Source: Paenibacillus solanacearum (GTDB taxonomy: Bacteria > Bacillota > Bacilli > Paenibacillales > NBRC-103111). From it: DNA of 64,000 bases. How positions within the stretch are numbered: the stretch's first letter is position 1; each line of letters opens with the position of its first letter. The position numbers were made by a program, and so were the translations under genes. Below the pieces are notes generated by a model. It had not been told where the DNA came from. It made no database searches and worked only from the letters and a program-made list of their open reading frames with translations. Positions 42,515 through 50,743 of this stretch are shown here, in pieces. The stretch covers positions 1 to 64,000 of the forward strand of contig NZ_CAJVAS010000013.1 of assembly GCF_910593845.1 (NCBI RefSeq), given 5' to 3'.

Positions 42515-42555
42515 AAGAAGCCTTCACCGCCGGTAGACCGGGGTGAAGGCTTCTT
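42515..42555. terminator. Bidirectional terminator
   Basis: AAGAAGCCTTCACC pairs perfectly with GGTGAAGGCTTCTT between the convergent lipoprotein and pgpA-like genes. Confidence 0.85.
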
Positions 42556-42580
42556 GATTGTATTCGCGCTTCGCATTGCT

Positions 42581-43096
42581 TCAGCTCTCGCTTTGTTCCC
42601 GCTCTTCCTGCTTGCGGTGCGCAATCCGGGAGCTGGCCGCCGCCGCAATAGCGCCGACGATGTCGTCAAGAAACGTATGCTTGCGCTCTCCGGTTTTATC
42701 GTTCAGCATTTTGAGAATGCCGGGCTTCATTTTATCGACATAGCCGAAGTTGGTCAATCCAATGCTGCCGTAGACGTTCACAATGGACAGCGCCAATATT
42801 TCGTCGCAGCCGTACAGTCCTTCGTCGTTCTCGATCATTTCCTGCAGCGGAGAGAGCAGCTTCCCTTCCTCAGCCAAAATATCAAGCTGAATTCCGGTAA
42901 GGATGGCGTTTTGCACCTCCCGTTTGGTCAGCACCTGCTCCACGCTCTGCACGCAATCTTCCATCGTCAGCGTCCGGAAATAATCCTTCTGCAGGAAGTA
43001 GGTCAGCTCGGCGATGTCTTCGATGCGAACCCCGCGGCCGAGCAGCCACTGTCTGGAAGCCTCGGCTACTTTTTTACTGTTCAGGCTATACGTCAT
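42581..43096 (-). CDS. Phosphatidylglycerophosphatase A family protein
   Basis: A 171-residue protein of the PgpA/YutG family, which removes the phosphate from phosphatidylglycerol phosphate. ELTYFLQKDYF, VQNAILTGIQLDILAEEGKL and TFLDDIVGAIAAAASSRIAHR are typical of the soluble Bacillus form. The start at 43096 is supported by GGGAGG; a long frame continues upstream through the next gene but is a shadow of it. It follows the diguanylate cyclase gene by 17 bases on the same strand, so both may be one operon. Confidence 0.85.
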   Translation of the reverse strand: MTYSLNSKKVAEASRQWLLGRGVRIEDIAELTYFLQKDYFRTLTMEDCVQSVEQVLTKREVQNAILTGIQLDILAEEGKLLSPLQEMIENDEGLYGCDEILALSIVNVYGSIGLTNFGYVDKMKPGILKMLNDKTGERKHTFLDDIVGAIAAAASSRIAHRKQEEREQSES

Positions 43097-43113
43097 AGGA
43101 AAGGCCTCCCGTC

Positions 43114-43986
43114 TTATTCGGTATTGGCATAAAAATGAAAGTGGTTTTTCCCTTGCAGCTTCGATACGTACATGGCGGCGTCCGCGTTCTGCAGCAGCGC
43201 CTCGCTGTCGTCGCCGTGCTCCGGGAAGCAGGCGGCCCCGATGGAGCAGGTCAGCGATATTTTTCGCCCGCTCAAGTCGAACGGCTGGCTTAGCGTATGA
43301 GTGACACGGCGCGCGATGCCGGCGATATCCTCCGGCAGCAGGAACTGCTGGAGCAGGAGCACGAACTCGTCTCCGCCCATGCGGCACACCGTGTCCGGAT
43401 CGCGGATGGAGTGGGATAGGCGGGAGGCGACCTTCGTAAGCAGTTCGTCGCCGGTCGCATGACCGTACGTATCGTTGATAAGTTTGAAGTCGTCTATATC
43501 CAAATACATGACGGCGAGCTTGTGCTGGTATCGCTTGGCGGTGTGCAGCGTCTGCGAGATCCGGTCCTGAAACAGCCGCCGGTTCGGAAGCCCGGTCAGC
43601 GGATCGTAGTAGGCGAGCCGGGACAATCGGTCTTCCATTTGCTTGTATGGCGTAATGTCCTTGCCCGATAAGGCGGTCCGCTTGCGCCCGTCGGGTGCGC
43701 GGAAGGCATATCCGCTGCCTTCCAGCCAAATGCAGGAGCCGTTCGGCAGTACAACCCGGAATGCCGAGCGAAACGGCACGTACTGGGTGAACAGCCGGTC
43801 GCAGGCTGCGCGTATTTCGGGTGAATCGCTTTCGTATACCGTCTCGTACAGGCCGGTGCCGGCGCAGGACGCAGGAGAGACGCATACCGGAATGCCGGAG
43901 GCGCCGAATATCCATAGCCAATCCGGAGATTGCAGTACCGCTGCCCGCAGCAGTTCGTCGGGAAATTCGGAAAGATGGTCATCCAT
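43114..43986 (-). CDS. PAS-GGDEF diguanylate cyclase
   Basis: A 290-residue soluble protein. Residues about 10-120 are a PAS-like sensor (ending LSGKDITPYKQMEDRL). Residues about 125-285 are a GGDEF domain: YYDPLTGLPNRRLFQDR, YLDIDDFKLINDTYGHATGD, and the active-site GGDEF in RMGGDEFVLL. RDPD five residues before GGDEF is an inhibitory I-site. It should make cyclic di-GMP and be product-inhibited. There is no membrane segment, so the signal is cytoplasmic. Confidence 0.93.
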   Translation of the reverse strand: MDDHLSEFPDELLRAAVLQSPDWLWIFGASGIPVCVSPASCAGTGLYETVYESDSPEIRAACDRLFTQYVPFRSAFRVVLPNGSCIWLEGSGYAFRAPDGRKRTALSGKDITPYKQMEDRLSRLAYYDPLTGLPNRRLFQDRISQTLHTAKRYQHKLAVMYLDIDDFKLINDTYGHATGDELLTKVASRLSHSIRDPDTVCRMGGDEFVLLLQQFLLPEDIAGIARRVTHTLSQPFDLSGRKISLTCSIGAACFPEHGDDSEALLQNADAAMYVSKLQGKNHFHFYANTE

Positions 43987-44111
43987 GCGTCAGAATCACC
44001 TCTTTTTGGAAGAAGACACCTTTATTATAGGCTTCCGGTACCGGCGAAATCAAGGATCATCCGAGCCTAAAGCACTAAAACGAGCGCTGGGAAAATGCGG
44101 ACAAATTGTTG

Positions 44112-44141
44112 TCATAAACTTGTGTCCGGGCCGTATACATA
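44112..44141 (+). promoter_or_regulatory. Candidate sigma-E promoter of gerM
   Basis: TCATAAA, 15 bases, TATACATA. Both boxes agree partly with the sigma-E consensus (kmATATT and CATACAnT), with a spacer one base longer than usual. gerM is a sporulation gene in Bacillus, which supports it. Confidence 0.35.
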
Positions 44142-44222
44142 AAGTAAAACGGACGAGTTGCAACGGGCGCAGGTCATGCCGTAAACGCCGCCGCGTTGAC
44201 AACAGCACAAGGAGGAAAAGCA

Positions 44223-45263
44223 ATGAAATCGTATCAATGGACAAGGTTGGCCGCTGTAACCGGAATTGGCGTAATGTTGGTGACGTCCGGCTGCTCGGTG
44301 TTGAAGCCGAAGGAACAATCTCAGCCGATTGATCCTCCGCAGGCCGGGGCCGATGCCGCCGCAACCAGTGCGAAAGCTGGCGGTGTTATGATTGCCAACC
44401 CGATGCAGGTTACCGTCTATGCCAAAGACGAGAAAGGATTTGTCGCTCCGATCGCCATCCAGGTGGAAAAGACGGAAAGCACGGCGAAGCGAGCGCTAGA
44501 GTATATGGTCGAGGGCGGACCATCCCAAGGGCAGCTGCCGGCGGGCTTCATCAGTCTTTTGCCGAAGGGCACGCAGGTCAAAGGAATTAATATCAATCAA
44601 AAGCTTGCTATAGTTGATTTCTCCAAATCGTTCACGGATTATAACCTGCAGGATGAACGGAAAATACTGGAGGCCGTGACTTGGACGCTGACCAGCTTTC
44701 CGACCGTAGAGAAAGTGCAAATCCGGGTGGAGGGCAAAGAACTGAAAGAGATGCCGGTCGGCGGTACGCCGCTGGACGAACCGTTAAGCCGGCAGATGGG
44801 CATCAATCTCGAGAAGCCGGAAAGCGTCGAATTCGGCCAGTCCACCCCGGTTACGCTGTATTTCCTGAATCAGAATCAGGCCGATTATAAATATTATGTC
44901 CCGGTCACGCGGCTGATCCAGCGGACGGACAATGTTGCGGAAGCGGTCATCAAGCAGCTGATCGAGGGTCCGGACGCCAAGAAGGGGCTGGCTGCCGTCA
45001 TGACGCCGGGAGCCGAGCTGCTCAAAGTAAGCAAGGCGGATGATGTCATTACTGTCAATTTCTCCGACAAGGTACTCGGACCGGATAAGAAGGCGCCGGC
45101 CGAAGCGCTCAAGGCGGTCGTTCTTTCCTTAACGGAAAATGCAGGCGCCTCGTCCAAAGTGCAAATCTTGGTGAACGGCGATGCCAAAGTGAGCGCAAGC
45201 GATAACCAGAGCTATGCCAAGCCGGTGATGCGTCCGGCTACGTTCAACCAGGTCAAATTGTAA
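44223..45263 (+). CDS. gerM: Spore germination/sporulation lipoprotein GerM
   Basis: A 346-residue lipoprotein. The signal peptide ends in VTSGCSV. Two GerMN domains follow: residues about 65-190 (MQVTVYAKDEKGFVAPIAI, EGGPSQGQLPAGF, KLAIVDFSKSF) and about 215-330 (TPVTLYFLNQN, QLIEGPDAKKGL, ITVNFSDKVLG). In Bacillus GerM helps hold the SpoIIQ-SpoIIIAG channel during engulfment. AAGGAGG precedes the ATG. gerM, rph and rdgB occur in the same order in Bacillus subtilis, but here a terminator and new promoter separate gerM from rph. Confidence 0.95.
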   Translation: MKSYQWTRLAAVTGIGVMLVTSGCSVLKPKEQSQPIDPPQAGADAAATSAKAGGVMIANPMQVTVYAKDEKGFVAPIAIQVEKTESTAKRALEYMVEGGPSQGQLPAGFISLLPKGTQVKGININQKLAIVDFSKSFTDYNLQDERKILEAVTWTLTSFPTVEKVQIRVEGKELKEMPVGGTPLDEPLSRQMGINLEKPESVEFGQSTPVTLYFLNQNQADYKYYVPVTRLIQRTDNVAEAVIKQLIEGPDAKKGLAAVMTPGAELLKVSKADDVITVNFSDKVLGPDKKAPAEALKAVVLSLTENAGASSKVQILVNGDAKVSASDNQSYAKPVMRPATFNQVKL

Positions 45264-45304
45264 TATAGCCCGGACCGCAGCGACAGGGTCCGAGCGATAC
45301 AGCG

Positions 45305-45360
45305 ACGCCCTCTCCTAGACTGCCGATGCGTTCCATTGGCGCTGCGGGAAGGGCGTTTTT
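45305..45360 (+). terminator. Terminator after gerM
   Basis: ACGCCCT pairs with AGGGCGT across a long loop, followed by TTTTT. Confidence 0.6.
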
Positions 45361-45400
45361 GACGTGATCTTTGGCGGAGCCGGCAGGGCTTTCGTACCGT

Positions 45401-45429
45401 TTGGTTTTCGATAGTCGCTCTGGTACAAT
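45401..45429 (+). promoter_or_regulatory. Sigma-A promoter of rph-rdgB
   Basis: TTGGTT, 17 bases, TACAAT, with TG one base before the -10. Confidence 0.75.
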
Positions 45430-45465
45430 GAAAGTCGGAAAGTAAAGGAGGTTGCGATCGAACCG

Positions 45466-46227
45466 ATGAGAAACGATGGAAGAGCGGCCAATCAGGCGCG
45501 TCCCGTGAAAATTACGACGAATTACAACAAGCACGCGGAAGGTTCCGTGCTGATCGAAGTAGGCGATACGAAAGTGATCTGCACCGCTACGGTGGAAGAC
45601 CGGGTGCCTCCGTTCATGAAGGGGCAGGGGAAGGGCTGGATCACGGCTGAATATTCCATGCTTCCGCGGGCGACTGCCGTACGCAATCAGCGCGAGTCGG
45701 CCAAAGGGAAGCTGGGCGGCAGAACGATGGAGATTCAGCGTCTGATCGGGCGGGCGCTGCGTTCCGTAGTCCATCTGGAAGCGCTCGGCGAGCGTTCCGT
45801 CACGCTGGACTGCGACGTTATTCAGGCAGATGGAGGAACGAGAACGACTTCGATTACCGGAGCCTTCGTCGCCATGGCGATCGCCATCGACAAGCTGGCG
45901 CGCGACAAGCATTTATCCCGTTATCCGATTACCGATTTCTTAGGCTCGATTTCCGTAGGTATTATTCAAAATAAGGCGCTGCTGGATTTGAATTACGAGG
46001 AAGATTCCAAAGCGATGGTCGATATGAACGTGGTCATGACGGGCGCCGGCAAATTCGTCGAAGTGCAGGGGACCGGTGAGGAAGCGCCGTTCTCCCGGCA
46101 GGAGCTGGATGAGCTGCTGGCGCTGGCCGAGTCAGGCATCGCTTCGATGATTGCCGAACAGGAGCAGGCGCTCGGACCGATCGCCGACCGCATCAGGGGG
46201 GCTGCCGGTGCTGCCGCTCGGATCTGA
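45466..46227 (+). CDS. rph: Ribonuclease PH
   Basis: A 253-residue phosphorolytic exoribonuclease that trims tRNA 3-prime ends. [51 protein letters not shown] and [20 protein letters not shown] are conserved, including the catalytic Asp region of [21 protein letters not shown] precedes the ATG. It overlaps rdgB by 20 bases, which couples their translation. Confidence 0.97.
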   Translation: MRNDGRAANQARPVKITTNYNKHAEGSVLIEVGDTKVICTATVEDRVPPFMKGQGKGWITAEYSMLPRATAVRNQRESAKGKLGGRTMEIQRLIGRALRSVVHLEALGERSVTLDCDVIQADGGTRTTSITGAFVAMAIAIDKLARDKHLSRYPITDFLGSISVGIIQNKALLDLNYEEDSKAMVDMNVVMTGAGKFVEVQGTGEEAPFSRQELDELLALAESGIASMIAEQEQALGPIADRIRGAAGAAARI

Positions 46228-46834
46228 AATCATCATCGCTACGCGGAATAAGGGGAAAATGAAAGAATTTGAACCGATGTTCCTGCAGCAGGGGATTACC
46301 GTCCGCAGCCTGCTCGATTATCCGGAGCTTCCGGACATCGTCGAAGACGGGGACACATTCGCTGCCAATGCGCTCATTAAGGCGCGCGCGGTCGCCCTCC
46401 GGTTCGGCGTTCCCGCGGTCGCCGACGATTCCGGCTTGTGCGTGGACCGGCTTGGCGGTGATCCAGGCGTCTATTCCGCCCGTTATGCCGGAGAGCCTTC
46501 CGACGACGCGGCCAACAACCGGAAGCTGCTCGCGGAGCTGGCCAAGCTGGACGGAGCCGATTCGCCGGCAGGGCCGACGCAGCTGAGCCCAGCACGGTTC
46601 GTGTGCGCGATTGCGCTGGTCGACCGAACAGGGCGTCCCGTCGCAGAGGTCGAAGGCTCCTGCGAAGGCGTCATTATCGGCGAGCCGCGCGGGGAGCACG
46701 GGTTCGGCTACGATCCGCTCTTTTACATACCCGAGCAAGGGCGCACGATGGCGGAGCTGACAGTGAGCGAGAAGAACGGGCTCAGTCACCGCGCGCAGGC
46801 GCTCGGCAAATTGTGGGAAACGCTGTCCAGGTAA
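46208..46834 (+). CDS. rdgB: XTP/dITP diphosphatase
   Basis: A 208-residue HAM1 family enzyme that hydrolyses deaminated purine nucleotides to protect nucleic acids. [14 protein letters not shown] is the N-terminal substrate loop, [10 protein letters not shown] the metal site, and [12 protein letters not shown] the base-recognition block; SHRAQAL is near the end. GTG at 46208 with AGGGGGGC upstream inside the rph end is the likely start. The pairing with rph is common in Firmicutes. Confidence 0.95.
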   Translation: MLPLGSEIIIATRNKGKMKEFEPMFLQQGITVRSLLDYPELPDIVEDGDTFAANALIKARAVALRFGVPAVADDSGLCVDRLGGDPGVYSARYAGEPSDDAANNRKLLAELAKLDGADSPAGPTQLSPARFVCAIALVDRTGRPVAEVEGSCEGVIIGEPRGEHGFGYDPLFYIPEQGRTMAELTVSEKNGLSHRAQALGKLWETLSR

Positions 46835-46850
46835 ACCGGAGAGCACCGCA

Positions 46851-46908
46851 AGCAAGACGGGACGTCATACGGAAATGCTTGTTTCCGCATGACGTCCCGT
46901 CTTGCTTC
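46851..46908. terminator. Long bidirectional terminator between rdgB and asnO
   Basis: Nineteen bases (AAGCAAGACGGGACGTCAT) pair perfectly with their complement at 46890-46908, with a further CGGAAA/TTTCCG inner stem. Convergent genes lie on both sides. Confidence 0.9.
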
Positions 46909-46980
46909 ATTGTAAGGCGCGCATTCCCGGCGCGTGCTCGGCCACAGGGCGGCGGTCGAACGCTGCGCGGAACTGCCGTC

Positions 46981-48825
46981 TTACCGTATGGCGACCTTGT
47001 ATTTGCGAAGCCACGTGTCTACTTGCGCCAGGTAGGCGAACAGCTGCGGGCCGGTCATCAGCTGTCCGAACCAGGGCAGATTGAATTGGCCGTTGTCGTC
47101 TTCGGCCAGCGCCCTGATTTTGGCCGTATCGATAAATTGCAGCAGCGGCGACGAGCTGTCGTTCAAGATGTCGAGCACCCAGGAGCGAACGGCCGCCAAG
47201 TAATTCGGATTGTGCGTTTTCGGATATGGGCTTTTTTTGCGCGTAAGCACGTCTTCGGGCAACACGCCGCGGAGCGCTTTGCGCAAAATGCCTTTCTCCC
47301 GGTCGCCGGAGGTTTTCACTTCCCACGGAATGTTCCAGACATATTCGACGAGCCGGTGGTCGCAGAACGGCACGCGAACCTCCAGCCCGACGGCCATGCT
47401 CATGCGGTCCTTGCGGTCGAGCAGCGTCGGCATGAACCGCGATATGTTGAGATACGACATTTCGCGCATCCGGTTTTGCTGCTGATTTTCTCCGGCCAGC
47501 CGCGGCACTTCCGACAGCGCCTGGCGGTAACGCTCCTGCACGTACTGCTCCGGCTTCACCCAGTCGACGAACTCGGGGGACAGCAGGCCGACGCGGTCGC
47601 GGGTCGCCAGCGCCCACGGGAACGTACCCGCGTTCAGCGACTCTTCCCGGTGAAACCAGGGATAGCCGCCGAATATTTCGTCCGCGGCTTCGCCGGATAC
47701 GGCGACCGTTGCATGCTTCTTGATTTCGCGGCAGAACAAGTAGAGCGAGCCGTCGACGTCCGCCATGCCGGGCATGTCGCGCGCGTACACGACCGTTTTC
47801 AACGCTTCGACGAGCTCCGGCGTATCGAACTCGAAGGCGTGGTGCTCGGTGCCGAGAAACTCGGTCATCCGCTTGATCCAAGGCGCATCCGAATTCGGCT
47901 GGAAGACGTTCGCTTTGAAATGCTTGTCGTTGTCGACGTAATCGATCGAGAACGTGTGGAGCGTATCCATGCCCGCTTCATTGTAGTAGTTGGCGGCAAA
48001 CGCCGTCAGGGCGCTGGAATCGAGCCCGCCGGAGAGCAGCGTGCAGATCGGCACGTCGGAGGCGAGCTGGCGAATGACCGTATCTTTCAGCAGGTCGTGC
48101 ACTTTGGCCGCCGTCGTCTCCACGTTGTCTTCATGGGGCTTGCTTTCCAGCTTCCAATAGGGACGAATCTGCAGGCCGTTGGCGTCGAACAGCGCGCAGT
48201 GGCCCGGCTTCAGCTCGTTCATGTTTTTGTACACGCCGTGTCCGGGGGTACGCGCCGGCCCGACAGCGAATATTTCGGCTAGTCCCTCCCCGCTGATTTG
48301 CGCTGGGAAGTCCGGATGCGCCAAAATCGCCTTCGGTTCCGAGCCGAACAGCAGCCGGCCTTCCTGATAAGCGTAAAAGAACGGCTTTACCCCCAGCCGG
48401 TCCCGGACCAGGAAGAGCGTCTGCTCCTCGTCGTTCCAGACGGCGAAGGCGAATATGCCGTTTAACCGGTCTACGCAGGCGCGCCCCCATTCGATGTACG
48501 AAGCGAGAAGCACCTCCGTATCGCACGTGGTTTGGAAGCGGTGGCCGCGAAGCTCCAGCTCCTTTTTCAGCTCCGGCGCATTGTACAGCTCTCCGTTATA
48601 TACGATCGCGAATGTATTCTCGCCGGCTTTGCGAATCATCGGCTGCGCGCCGTTCGCCGGGTCCATGACGCTAAGACGGCGGTGGCCGAGCGCGCACCGC
48701 GCGGTAATCCAGGTGCCGGAGGCATCCGGGCCCCGCAGGCTCATCGTATCCGTCATCTGTTCGAGAATGGACGGATATTGGGTCAAATCTTTATGCCAAT
48801 CAACCCATCCCGTAATTCCACACAT
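46981..48825 (-). CDS. asnO: Asparagine synthase (glutamine-hydrolysing)
   Basis: A 614-residue two-domain enzyme. The start at 48825 is required because the class II amidotransferase domain needs Cys2 (MCGITGWVDW) as its N-terminal nucleophile; an ATG nine bases upstream is ignored. The synthetase domain has the ATP pyrophosphatase loop LLSGGLDSSALTAF. The length equals that of Bacillus subtilis AsnO, the sporulation-linked paralogue, rather than AsnB. A possible sigma-E promoter lies upstream. The choice of asnO over asnB is inference. Confidence 0.85.
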   Translation of the reverse strand: MCGITGWVDWHKDLTQYPSILEQMTDTMSLRGPDASGTWITARCALGHRRLSVMDPANGAQPMIRKAGENTFAIVYNGELYNAPELKKELELRGHRFQTTCDTEVLLASYIEWGRACVDRLNGIFAFAVWNDEEQTLFLVRDRLGVKPFFYAYQEGRLLFGSEPKAILAHPDFPAQISGEGLAEIFAVGPARTPGHGVYKNMNELKPGHCALFDANGLQIRPYWKLESKPHEDNVETTAAKVHDLLKDTVIRQLASDVPICTLLSGGLDSSALTAFAANYYNEAGMDTLHTFSIDYVDNDKHFKANVFQPNSDAPWIKRMTEFLGTEHHAFEFDTPELVEALKTVVYARDMPGMADVDGSLYLFCREIKKHATVAVSGEAADEIFGGYPWFHREESLNAGTFPWALATRDRVGLLSPEFVDWVKPEQYVQERYRQALSEVPRLAGENQQQNRMREMSYLNISRFMPTLLDRKDRMSMAVGLEVRVPFCDHRLVEYVWNIPWEVKTSGDREKGILRKALRGVLPEDVLTRKKSPYPKTHNPNYLAAVRSWVLDILNDSSSPLLQFIDTAKIRALAEDDNGQFNLPWFGQLMTGPQLFAYLAQVDTWLRKYKVAIR

Positions 48826-49136
48826 AGACTTCATCCTTTCTGCTTCAAAGTTCGGCGTCTGTTGACAAGCCCCTCGGTCAAGGGACGGCAGGATGATAAA
48901 GGTTATGCGCCCGAAATTGCGAAAATGTCTGTCCGCTGCGGCCGAAATGAAAAACTTGGCGAAGAAATGGACAAACGGTCGAAGAAAAGTTACACTACCG
49001 ATAGAGGTAATGGTAAGTTTTTCACATTCTATTAGGTTTCTATGAATAGAAACCGCTGCTTTTGTCCCACTCTAACCATATGGGTATGGAAGAACATGCG
49101 AAGGCAGACGATCAACATGAAAAGGTGGTCATCCCG
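48826..49136. other. Intergenic region between divergent genes
   Basis: It holds the asnO leader and promoter and a perfect nine-base inverted repeat (GGTTTCTAT, GA, ATAGAAACC) at 49035-49054 upstream of the next plus-strand gene. Nothing else is recognised. Confidence 0.55.
48900..48928 (-). promoter_or_regulatory. Candidate sigma-E promoter of asnO
   Basis: On the minus strand ACATTTT, 14 bases, CATAACCT. Spacing fits sigma-E; the boxes match the consensus at five of seven and six of eight positions. Confidence 0.35.
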
Positions 49137-49478
49137 ATGAAAAAAACACTCTCCGCGCAGCAAAAAGAATATAAAGAAGCCAAGGAACATTTCGAGAAGG
49201 TCAACAAGGAGTTCGAGCAGAAGCTTGCGACGACCAAGAAGCTCGGCACGGTAACGCAGGAAACGATGGAGCGGCTCGTTGAGGACACCGGGTTGCACAC
49301 GGCTTTGAACACGCTCGGCGCGGCGGAGGCGGCGCTGCTGAAGTGGTCTCATGAAATGATTCAGAACGAACGCGATTATTTGCAAAATAAAGAAGCTGTC
49401 GACCGCATGTACGCATTCATCGACAAAAATCCGCACATTAAAGCGCAGCTGATTCAAGCGGCCATGAAGATGGACTAA
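49137..49478 (+). CDS. Hypothetical coiled-coil protein
   Basis: A 113-residue protein, not recognised. The first 45 residues form a strongly charged helix (KEYKEAKEHFEKVNKEFEQK); two or three further helices follow (ETMERLVEDTGLHTALNTLG, LLKWSHEMIQNERDYLQN). No signal or membrane segment. The start at 49137 is chosen for AAAGGTGG upstream; an ATG at 49086 in frame has no such site. A terminator follows, so it is a single-gene unit. Confidence 0.72.
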   Translation: MKKTLSAQQKEYKEAKEHFEKVNKEFEQKLATTKKLGTVTQETMERLVEDTGLHTALNTLGAAEAALLKWSHEMIQNERDYLQNKEAVDRMYAFIDKNPHIKAQLIQAAMKMD

Positions 49479-49543
49479 GAGCCTGTGCCCCTTTGCGGCA
49501 TAGAACGCCGGGAAGCGCAAAGGCATTGCGTATCCGCGCCGGG

Positions 49544-49570
49544 GCCCGAAACGGAGTGTTCGGGCTTTTT
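49544..49570 (+). terminator. Terminator after the coiled-coil gene
   Basis: GCCCGAA and TTCGGGC enclose eight bases and are followed by TTTTT. Confidence 0.85.
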
Positions 49571-49669
49571 GGCGTGTCATAGGCAGGCAGAATCGCCCGG
49601 AAATTTTGCTTTCCGTCCGATTTTTGGTACACTGCTTCCTATAGATGCCAGCAGGAAAGGCGGTGTTGT

Positions 49670-50584
49670 ATGACGGAACAGCCGACCGACAATGTGATTT
49701 TATTTCCAAAAACCGTCGAGTATTATCAGTTCGAATTAACGCGTTTGTTGGAAACGGAGAGATACGGGGAAGCGATTGGAACGCTGCGGTTCCTGCTGTC
49801 CTGTCAGACGGATGACAGCCGGACAAGAGAAGAGTGGCAGTCGCTGCTCGATTGGCTGCAGCTGATGTTTCCCGGCTTGTCCGCGGGGGATTGGGAAGCG
49901 TCTGACGAAGAGGAGGACGAAGGCGAGGCAGAGCTGCTGAAGCGGCACCTGCATTCGAAAGCGGAGCAATCGCCGGAGTATGCGGAGAAGCTGCTGGAGA
50001 GCTTGTTCCAGCAACCGTCCGCGGACAAGCAGATGATCGCGCTCGACCAGCTTGCCTACATCGATCATCCCGGGATTGACGAAGCGCTGATCCGCTTCCT
50101 GAACGGAACGCCGCTGCCGCCCTTCATTCAATTCCGCGCGCTGCAAACGCTGAAGAAGCGGGGGGCGGAAGGCACTGTGACGCTGTTCAAGAACGGCGAG
50201 GCGGCGCAAGTCAGTATCGAGGAGACGCCAGCCGACTACGATCAGTTTCCTTCGCAAATTCAGGAGATCATCGGCCGTGTGCGGGAAATTAGCGAAACGC
50301 AGCATCCGGCGCTCGCTTACTTTGCCGAAGAGACGTGGAACGAATTTCTCGCTTTTATATTCGGCACCTCCGCGTACCGGCAAATGCTGAGGCAGGAGGC
50401 GGCCTGTGTGGACGTATGGGCTTGCGCGCTTCATTTGACCTTGCTGGAGCGGGTATTTGACGGCGGCGACAAGGAGGAGCTCTTCGAGCTGTACGGCATA
50501 ACGGCGGAGCTTGCGTTTCAGTGGGAGCAGGCGTACCGGATGATGCAGCAGTTCGCTCAGGCGGTATTTCCCGGTAAAGCCTGA
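49670..50584 (+). CDS. YsoA-like protein upstream of tig
   Basis: A 304-residue soluble helical protein. YQFELTRLLETERYGEAIGTL looks like a TPR-type helix pair, followed by an acidic linker (about residues 78-90) and HEAT-like helices (KQMIALDQLAYIDHPGIDEALIRFL). The C-terminus contains VDVWACALHLTLLERVF, and ITAELAFQWEQAYRMMQQF follows. The position directly before tig equals that of ysoA in Bacillus subtilis, the main ground for the name. A weak promoter (TTGCTT, 16, TACACT) lies at 49606-49633. Function unknown. Confidence 0.75.
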   Translation: MTEQPTDNVILFPKTVEYYQFELTRLLETERYGEAIGTLRFLLSCQTDDSRTREEWQSLLDWLQLMFPGLSAGDWEASDEEEDEGEAELLKRHLHSKAEQSPEYAEKLLESLFQQPSADKQMIALDQLAYIDHPGIDEALIRFLNGTPLPPFIQFRALQTLKKRGAEGTVTLFKNGEAAQVSIEETPADYDQFPSQIQEIIGRVREISETQHPALAYFAEETWNEFLAFIFGTSAYRQMLRQEAACVDVWACALHLTLLERVFDGGDKEELFELYGITAELAFQWEQAYRMMQQFAQAVFPGKA

Positions 50585-50621
50585 ATTTATAATGAGTTCC
50601 TTATATTACGTATAGCAAGCC

Positions 50622-50650
50622 TTGAAAACGTAAACTATTATGGTTATAAT
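50622..50650 (+). promoter_or_regulatory. Sigma-A promoter of tig
   Basis: TTGAAA, 17 bases, TATAAT. A leader of about 85 bases precedes the tig start. Confidence 0.88.
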
Positions 50651-50743
50651 AGAATGGTTATATTCCGGGGTAAGCCGTGTCTGACGATTGAAAGCATACG
50701 AATCTAAAATGTGATGGATAATTTTTGGAGGGGAAAGCATAAA

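Noticed and set aside
46603..48282. A 559-residue plus-strand reading frame
   Set aside because: It is antisense to asnO; the minus-strand frame has full family motifs.
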